A DNA stretch of 48,943 bases from assembly GCA_944392155.1 (NCBI GenBank), contig CALXVR010000011.1, forward strand, positions 1 to 48,943. The letters run 5' to 3'. Of the stretch, positions 44,542-48,943 are shown in pieces; positions within the stretch are counted from its first letter, which is position 1; each line of letters starts with the position of its first letter. A program made the translations under genes and the position numbers. The notes beneath the pieces are model-generated. The model was not told where the DNA came from, ran no database searches, and saw only the letters and a list, made by a program, of their open reading frames with translations. Source of the stretch: an uncultured Alphaproteobacteria bacterium (lineage in GTDB: Bacteria; Pseudomonadota; Alphaproteobacteria; RF32; CAG-239).

Positions 44542-45831
44542 TTAACGAGCGTTCTTGCCGATAAACTTCTTGCCGCCCATGTAGGGTTGAAGTTTTTCAG
44601 GAATGCGCACCGAGCCATCTGCCTGCTGATGGTTCTCCAAGAACGGAACCAATGCGCGCGGTGTTGCAATACCGGTGTTGTTCAGCGTGAAGGCATATTT
44701 AACTTTGCCGTCCGTGTTATCGCGATAACGCAAGTTGGTGCGACGCGCCTGCCAATCCGTAATATTGGAGCAGCTATGGGTTTCACGATAGCAATTTTGG
44801 GTCGGGACCCAAGCCTCAAGGTCATATTGACGATATTTCGGCGCGCCCATATCTCCCGTACAAACCTCCAAAACCTGATAAGGCAATTCCAAATCTTGCA
44901 GAACTTCCTCAGAAATTTCCAAAAGCTTTTGGTGCCACTTTTCACTTTCGGCAATATCATTTTTGCAAATGACAAACTGCTCGGTCTTCATAAACTGATG
45001 CACACGGGTTAAGCCACGGGTATCCTTACCTGCAGCTCCGGCCTCGCGGCGGAAACATGGAGAGAATCCGGCATAGAGAATCGGCAATTCATTTTCATTC
45101 AATAACTCATCGGCGCGCAAAGAGTTCAAAATCAACTCTGCCGTACCGGACAAATAAATATCATCTTGCGGCATATAATAAATCTCGTCTCTTGAGAAAG
45201 GCAGATAACCCTGACCATATAAGGGTTTTTCCTTTGACAAAGACGGCACGTTAATCACCGTAAAGCCATTATCAGCCAGTTTGTCCATAACCAACAGGTG
45301 GATAGCCAACTCTAATCTGGCCAATTCGTTCTTAATGGCATAAGTGCGAGAACCGCAAACTTTGGTAATACGCTCAAGTTCGCTCCAATCATTCAGTTCC
45401 ATAAGCTCAACATGGTCGCGCGGGGTGAAGTCAAAAGTGCGCGGTGTGCCAACCTTGCGGCGAACGACATTCTCGCTGTCATCCTTACCGACCGGACTTT
45501 CCGGACTGGGCATATTGGGCATACGCAACATCATATCATCATATTTGGCTTGTTCGGCGGCCAGTTTTTCTTGCTCAACCTTCAATTCCTCACCAATAGA
45601 CTTACTCTTGGCGATGATAGCGGGGCGTTCTTCCGCAGAAGCGGTTTTGATGGAGTTACTGAGTTTGTTTTTTTCTTCGGACAGAGCTTGTGATGAGGTT
45701 TTTAATGCGGCAATATCTTTATACAACGCAATCAAAGCATCAACATCAAGCATTTCTTTGGTATAACCTTTTTTCGCCATGCCCGATTTAATCTCTTCGG
45801 GGTGTTCGGCAATATATTTAATATCCAACAT
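44542..45831 (-). CDS. serS: Seryl-tRNA synthetase
   Basis: This class II synthetase charges tRNA-Ser. The N-terminal coiled-coil arm (about 25-105) is rich in Lys, Glu and Ala. The catalytic part has 'YLSGTAELILNSL' near 225, motif 2 'FSPCFRREAGAAGKDTRGLTRVHQFMKTEQ' at about 255-285 and motif 3 'LNNTGIATPRALVPFLENHQ' at about 385-405. The length of 429 aa is normal. It is divergent from trpS, sharing a 100-bp upstream region, and stands at the head of the HD-HAD-MEMO-M49-sdaA run. Confidence 0.97.
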   Translation of the reverse strand: MLDIKYIAEHPEEIKSGMAKKGYTKEMLDVDALIALYKDIAALKTSSQALSEEKNKLSNSIKTASAEERPAIIAKSKSIGEELKVEQEKLAAEQAKYDDMMLRMPNMPSPESPVGKDDSENVVRRKVGTPRTFDFTPRDHVELMELNDWSELERITKVCGSRTYAIKNELARLELAIHLLVMDKLADNGFTVINVPSLSKEKPLYGQGYLPFSRDEIYYMPQDDIYLSGTAELILNSLRADELLNENELPILYAGFSPCFRREAGAAGKDTRGLTRVHQFMKTEQFVICKNDIAESEKWHQKLLEISEEVLQDLELPYQVLEVCTGDMGAPKYRQYDLEAWVPTQNCYRETHSCSNITDWQARRTNLRYRDNTDGKVKYAFTLNNTGIATPRALVPFLENHQQADGSVRIPEKLQPYMGGKKFIGKNAR

Positions 45832-45933
45832 TTTATTCTGTCCTAAATTTATAGTTTTTAATTGATTTTAACCAGCAAGTAGAGTATCAATTTTACAAAT
45901 AATTACAACACAAATTTCAAGATTGGATACAAA

Positions 45934-46968
45934 ATGTTTGATAAAAAAGTAATTTTGACCGGTGTTAAACCGACCGGAACCCCTCATCTTGGGAATTATC
46001 TCGGTGCAATCAAGCCCGCAATCAAGCTCGGAAACGAGGCTTTGGCAGCCGGTGGCAAGCATTATATGTTTATTGCTGACTATCATGCCATTAATGCCGA
46101 AAAAGACCCTAATATCTTGAGCCAAAAGCTCAAAGAAATCGCTTGTATCTATCTGGCCGGCGGACTTGACCCCAAGCAATCCATCTTTTATCGGCAATCG
46201 GACATTCCCGAAATCCACGAAATCACAACCATTTTATACGCCTACACCCCCAAAGGCTTTATGAACAAGGCTCATGCCTACAAAGCCGCGGTTGATAAGA
46301 ATCGCGAGGCGCAGAAACCTGATGATGACGGTATCAATATGGGGCTTTATACCTACCCGACCCTTATGGCTACGGATATTTTGGCTTTCAATACCGATAT
46401 TGTTCCTGTGGGCAAAGACCAGGTTCAGCACGTGGAAATTGCGCGCGATATTGCCGGCGCGATTAATGCACATTATAACTGCAAGTTGCTGCATCTGCCG
46501 ACTTATTATATTGATGAGCATGTTGCCGTTGTTCCCGGTATTGACGGACGCAAAATGAGCAAATCTTACGGCAATGTTATTCCGCTGTTTGATGACGACA
46601 AAGCCATCAAAAAAGCCATTTTCTCCATCAAAACAGACTCTCGTCCGATGGAAGAGCCTAAGAATCCCGATGAAATTTTGGTTTATGAAATTTATAAGTC
46701 CATCGCGACGGAAGAGCAGCTTAAGGAGATGGGCGACGGATTACGCCAGGGCAAACTCGGTTACGGACATATCAAAAATATGTTGTTGGATGCCGTGATT
46801 AATGAAATTAAAGATGCGCGTGAAAAATATAATTATTACATGGCGCATTTTGACGAGGTTGAGGAAATGTTGCAAGAAGGCGCAAGCAAAGCTCGCCCGA
46901 CGGCACAAGCCACACTCAAACGCTTGAAAGATGCCGTTTTTGGCAAAGGCTTAAATCCGTTTGAATAA
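45934..46968 (+). CDS. trpS: Tryptophanyl-tRNA synthetase
   Basis: This class Ic synthetase charges tRNA-Trp. The HIGH-type motif is in 'TGVKPTGTPHLGNYLGAIKPAI' and the KMSKS motif in 'GRKMSKSYGNVIPLF'. Other typical segments are 'ATDILAFNTDIVPVGKDQVQHVEIARDIAG' and 'CIYLAGGLDPKQSIFYRQSDIPE'. The length of 344 aa is normal. There is no obvious leader attenuator in the 100 bp shared with serS. A strong terminator follows. Confidence 0.97.
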   Translation: MFDKKVILTGVKPTGTPHLGNYLGAIKPAIKLGNEALAAGGKHYMFIADYHAINAEKDPNILSQKLKEIACIYLAGGLDPKQSIFYRQSDIPEIHEITTILYAYTPKGFMNKAHAYKAAVDKNREAQKPDDDGINMGLYTYPTLMATDILAFNTDIVPVGKDQVQHVEIARDIAGAINAHYNCKLLHLPTYYIDEHVAVVPGIDGRKMSKSYGNVIPLFDDDKAIKKAIFSIKTDSRPMEEPKNPDEILVYEIYKSIATEEQLKEMGDGLRQGKLGYGHIKNMLLDAVINEIKDAREKYNYYMAHFDEVEEMLQEGASKARPTAQATLKRLKDAVFGKGLNPFE

Positions 46969-46988
46969 ACCAAGCCGTAAAAAGCAAA

Positions 46989-47025
46989 AGAACTTCGGGC
47001 TTAAAAGCGCGAAGTTCTTTTTTTC
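46989..47025. terminator. Terminator of trpS
   Basis: The stem AAGAACTTCGgGC-ttaaaa-GCgCGAAGTTCTT is followed by a long T run on the plus strand and works in both directions. Confidence 0.85.
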
Positions 47026-47033
47026 TTAAAGAT

Positions 47034-47306
47034 TTAGAAGTTCATGGTTGAATAACCGCTTGTACTTCTTTTCCTTTTTCCGTTCTTTAAAAACTCCTCG
47101 TGCTTGGAGTTCTTTATTAAAAATTTTTCACCAAAAACCGTTCCGTCTTTGCGAAAAATTCGGGTGATGACACCTAAATAATCATCGTTCCCGCGAGCGG
47201 CCTTTACGGCATCTCCAATGCACAGAAAATTTTCATTAATTTTTACTTCAAAATCCCTCTGGATTAGCCCAAAGCGGATTATTTTTTGCGTTGCAGCATG
47301 ACACAT
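47034..47306 (-). CDS. Hypothetical protein, 90 aa, uncertain
   Basis: This ORF may be real: residues 25-60 ('NFLCIGDAVKAARGNDDYLGVITRIFRKDGTVFGEKF') read like a small beta-barrel (SH3/KOW-like) segment, and the C-terminus is basic. The ATG has no clear ribosome binding site. The ORF lies between the trpS terminator and the META lipoprotein terminator on the minus strand. There is no family match I can recognise, and a spurious ORF cannot be excluded. Confidence 0.35.
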   Translation of the reverse strand: MCHAATQKIIRFGLIQRDFEVKINENFLCIGDAVKAARGNDDYLGVITRIFRKDGTVFGEKFLIKNSKHEEFLKNGKRKRSTSGYSTMNF

Positions 47307-47381
47307 ATATATAAAATTTATGGGTTAATAATCTCTTTTAGCAGGATTGTTATACCACAAAATCAGCCCCTCTGCAAGCAT

Positions 47382-47410
47382 AAAAAAAGCAAGGACCTTG
47401 CCTTGCTTTT
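47382..47410 (-). terminator. Terminator of the META lipoprotein gene
   Basis: The stem AAAAGCAAGG-accttg-CCTTGCTTTT has T runs on the minus strand. Confidence 0.75.
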
Positions 47411-47430
47411 AACATTCACGAGATTTCGCT

Positions 47431-47838
47431 CTATTCCTTATTTAAGGAAGACGCCTTTCCCGTTCTTTCAAATATTAAGCTTTCACCGTTTGCTTTGCTC
47501 AAAATTAAAAGGTTGCCATCCAGACGATATGTCTTTACTTGCGGTAAAAACTCCAGATAGTAACGTTCTGCCGCCAGCAACGGCTCCGGTCCAGCCATCA
47601 TGGTTGACCCTGCGGCACCAAGATCCAACTTGTTGCCCTCGGTTTTATAAGTACCAAAATAACGATTAATTGCGGCACGACCAAAATAGCGACTTTCTTC
47701 ACCATCAAAGCCCAAAGTTATATCCGCTCCGTTTTTGGCATTACGCAATTTATAGGCATTATCGACAAAAGTCGTATTATCGTTACCACAAGCCGATAAT
47801 ATAAACAACAGAGATAACACATACACAATTTTTTTCAT
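47431..47838 (-). CDS. META-domain lipoprotein, HslJ-like
   Basis: This 135-aa lipoprotein has the signal 'MKKIVYVLSLLFILSAC' (C17). The mature part matches the META/HslJ domain: 'ADITLGFDGEESRYFGRAAINRYFGTYKTEGNKLDLGAAGSTMMAGPEP', then 'AERYYLEFLPQVKTYRLDGNLLILSKANGESLIFER'. HslJ-like proteins are envelope proteins, some linked to novobiocin tolerance or proteolysis control. AAGGAG 6 nt before the ATG supports the start. It is monocistronic with its own terminator. Confidence 0.82.
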   Translation of the reverse strand: MKKIVYVLSLLFILSACGNDNTTFVDNAYKLRNAKNGADITLGFDGEESRYFGRAAINRYFGTYKTEGNKLDLGAAGSTMMAGPEPLLAAERYYLEFLPQVKTYRLDGNLLILSKANGESLIFERTGKASSLNKE

Positions 47839-47913
47839 AGCATTCTCCTTCTTTACATACGGTAAGTAAAATAGCTGTAAAATTTTAAAATACTACTAAA
47901 AAAATTGTTAGCC

Positions 47914-48633
47914 TTAATAAATTAAGACATAAAGCAAACCGGATAATAAGACAAAGGCACCTAAAGCAAGTCCCAAATCCTTAAGCAAAGGCTTTTGGGG
48001 GATATTGGACAATTTAACTCTGGCTTTTTCTACTTTATAAGCCTGCAGGTAGATATAAGTCACAACTGCCCACCAAACTAAAATGCTGGCAACGGAAGCA
48101 CCGCTCGGAGCGACATAAAGCTGCAGACCTTTTTCAAAAGTCCACCAAATCATGGCAAAAACAAATATCCAGCGATAGCCGCGACGCATTAAATAAAGCA
48201 TCGGCAATATTAAAGCAGCCTCAAACAAAATATCATAACTCTTGGTCAAAAAGCCCATCAAAATGGTGATGACCAAAATAAAAGAGGTCAGATAAAAAGC
48301 CATTCCACGAAAAGTGCGACGAAAAGGCAAAGTATCATATTCTTCAACTTGGCGATTGCGCTCCAAACGACGGAATTGTTTGTTGGCAACACCTTGCAGC
48401 ATGGTTTTGAAAAAATGATAAAAATAAAAAGGCAGAAGAATCAGTAGCGGGGTGGCAACCAAAGCGCCCAGAAAACCAAGAACAGAACCCGAAGCAACCG
48501 CCGCAATAATCATCAGGATACCGGACAGACCTAAAAGGACGGAAAAAACTTCGCAAGCCATCCGCGCTTTGCCTTGCGGCTCGGCAAAATATGAGCGAAC
48601 TTTGTCTTTGATAGCTGTTTTATTAATCTGCAT
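47914..48633 (-). CDS. Multi-pass membrane protein of unknown function
   Basis: This 239-aa protein has six or more hydrophobic segments (about 28-50, 52-75, 110-135, 137-158, 160-200 and 220-239) and a cytoplasmic basic loop 'QFRRLERNRQVEEYDTLPFRRTFRG'. No family is recognised. The ATG at 48633 is preferred because GAAAGG lies about 7 nt upstream; the frame extends 13 codons further with a lysine-rich stretch. It is transcribed away from tRNA-Thr. Confidence 0.65.
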   Translation of the reverse strand: MQINKTAIKDKVRSYFAEPQGKARMACEVFSVLLGLSGILMIIAAVASGSVLGFLGALVATPLLILLPFYFYHFFKTMLQGVANKQFRRLERNRQVEEYDTLPFRRTFRGMAFYLTSFILVITILMGFLTKSYDILFEAALILPMLYLMRRGYRWIFVFAMIWWTFEKGLQLYVAPSGASVASILVWWAVVTYIYLQAYKVEKARVKLSNIPQKPLLKDLGLALGAFVLLSGLLYVLIY

Positions 48634-48754
48634 TGTATTGCCTTTCTTAAAAAATTTATTTGTTTTTATCATATACTAATTTTTTATTTTTGCACTAAAA
48701 TTTAATATCTGTAAAAACATATACAACTTTTTTTACAAAAATAAAAAAATATAC

Positions 48755-48783
48755 TTGATTTTTGTGTTTTTAGTCTGTATGTT
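48755..48783 (+). promoter_or_regulatory. Predicted sigma70 promoter of tRNA-Thr
   Basis: TTGATT and TATGTT are separated by 17 bp, ending about 15 bp before the tRNA. Confidence 0.6.
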
Positions 48784-48797
48784 CTCTCTCAGTTGTC

Positions 48798-48872
48798 GCC
48801 GCTGTAGCTCAGTGGTAGAGCACGTCATTGGTAATGACGGGGTCGCAAGTCCGATTCTTGCCAGCGGCACCA
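48798..48872 (+). tRNA. tRNA-Thr(GGU)
   Basis: The acceptor stem GCCGCTG/CAGCGGC, the D arm with AGCTCAGTGGTAGAGC, the anticodon stem CGTCA/TGACG around TTGGTAA (anticodon GGT), and the T arm GCAAG-TCCGATT-CTTGC are all present. CCA is encoded. It reads threonine ACC and ACU codons. Confidence 0.93.
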
Positions 48873-48874
48873 TT

Positions 48875-48904
48875 AAAAAAGCCTCCCATTGCGGAGGCTT
48901 TTTT
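48875..48904 (+). terminator. Terminator of tRNA-Thr
   Basis: The stem AAAGCCTCC-cattgc-GGAGGCTTT is followed by T residues. The 39 bases after it hold nothing I can identify. Confidence 0.85.
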
Positions 48905-48943
48905 AATGGTTATGTTGCAGAGACGGACTTGCGGGGGCATAAG

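Noticed and set aside
1..48943. CRISPR arrays or insertion sequences
   Set aside because: No regularly spaced repeats, transposase frames or terminal inverted repeats were found by reading the window.

Overview
The window looks like part of the chromosome of a low-GC alphaproteobacterium with an anaerobic lifestyle. It carries an oxygen-sensitive ribonucleotide reductase (NrdD/NrdG), an iron-sulfur L-serine dehydratase, a PtsP-type nitrogen phosphotransferase EI, a RodZ-like protein, short strong rho-independent terminators and mostly clear Shine-Dalgarno sites. This fits the uncultured gut Alphaproteobacteria, but the placement is inference from gene content, not a measured phylogeny.

Region 1 (1-5197) is the right end of an integrated element. 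A tyrosine integrase, a basic protein of unknown function, a small AlpA/MerR-like DNA-binding protein, a primase/DUF3631 ATPase (split by a frameshift) and a DUF3768 protein all lie on the minus strand. The element ends in a 59-nt copy of the 3' half of tRNA-Leu(UAA), the expected attachment-site duplicate. The intact tRNA and the rest of the element lie to the left, outside the window. The gene order resembles a phage satellite.

Region 2 (5200-13100) is an accessory block: an XRE regulator preceded by a strongly structured leader, a DUF218-like protein, a zeta-toxin-like kinase, a flavin reductase, a CoaD-like nucleotidyltransferase fused to an HD phosphohydrolase, a NADAR protein, and an M3 peptidase gene broken by an in-frame TAA. 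Three intact genes here (DUF218-like, CoaD-HD, NADAR) have sigma70-type promoters but no visible Shine-Dalgarno sequence.

Region 3 (13100-16600) is the nrdD-nrdG locus. The NrdD glycyl radical motif is not on the main 684-aa chain but on a separate 68-aa ORF between nrdD and nrdG. Two NrdR-box-like palindromes 31 bp apart lie upstream.

Region 4 (16600-26400) holds envelope and cytoplasmic genes: a TolC-like lipoprotein with an Ig-like tail divergent from a VirB8-like protein, an intact oligoendopeptidase F, a GlmU-type uridylyltransferase without the acetyltransferase half, a DUF2207 protein, and two related multi-pass membrane proteins.

Region 5 (26400-36900) is mainly housekeeping: dnaE, prfA-hisS, rodZ-like, ptsP, a cupin and an isochorismatase-like hydrolase. 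Region 6 (36900-48943) has a degenerate DEAD-box protein, a 51-aa lipoprotein, and a tightly packed minus-strand run: serS, HD hydrolase, HAD phosphatase, membrane-anchored MEMO-AMMECR1 fusion, M49-like peptidase, sdaA. Then come trpS, a META-domain lipoprotein, a membrane protein and tRNA-Thr(GGU).

Most interesting: the split glycyl radical subunit of NrdD with its NrdR operator pair, the CoaD-HD fusion beside NADAR, the anchored MEMO-AMMECR1 fusion coupled to an M49-like peptidase, the structured leader before the XRE gene, and the satellite-like element end. No CRISPR array or insertion sequence was seen.
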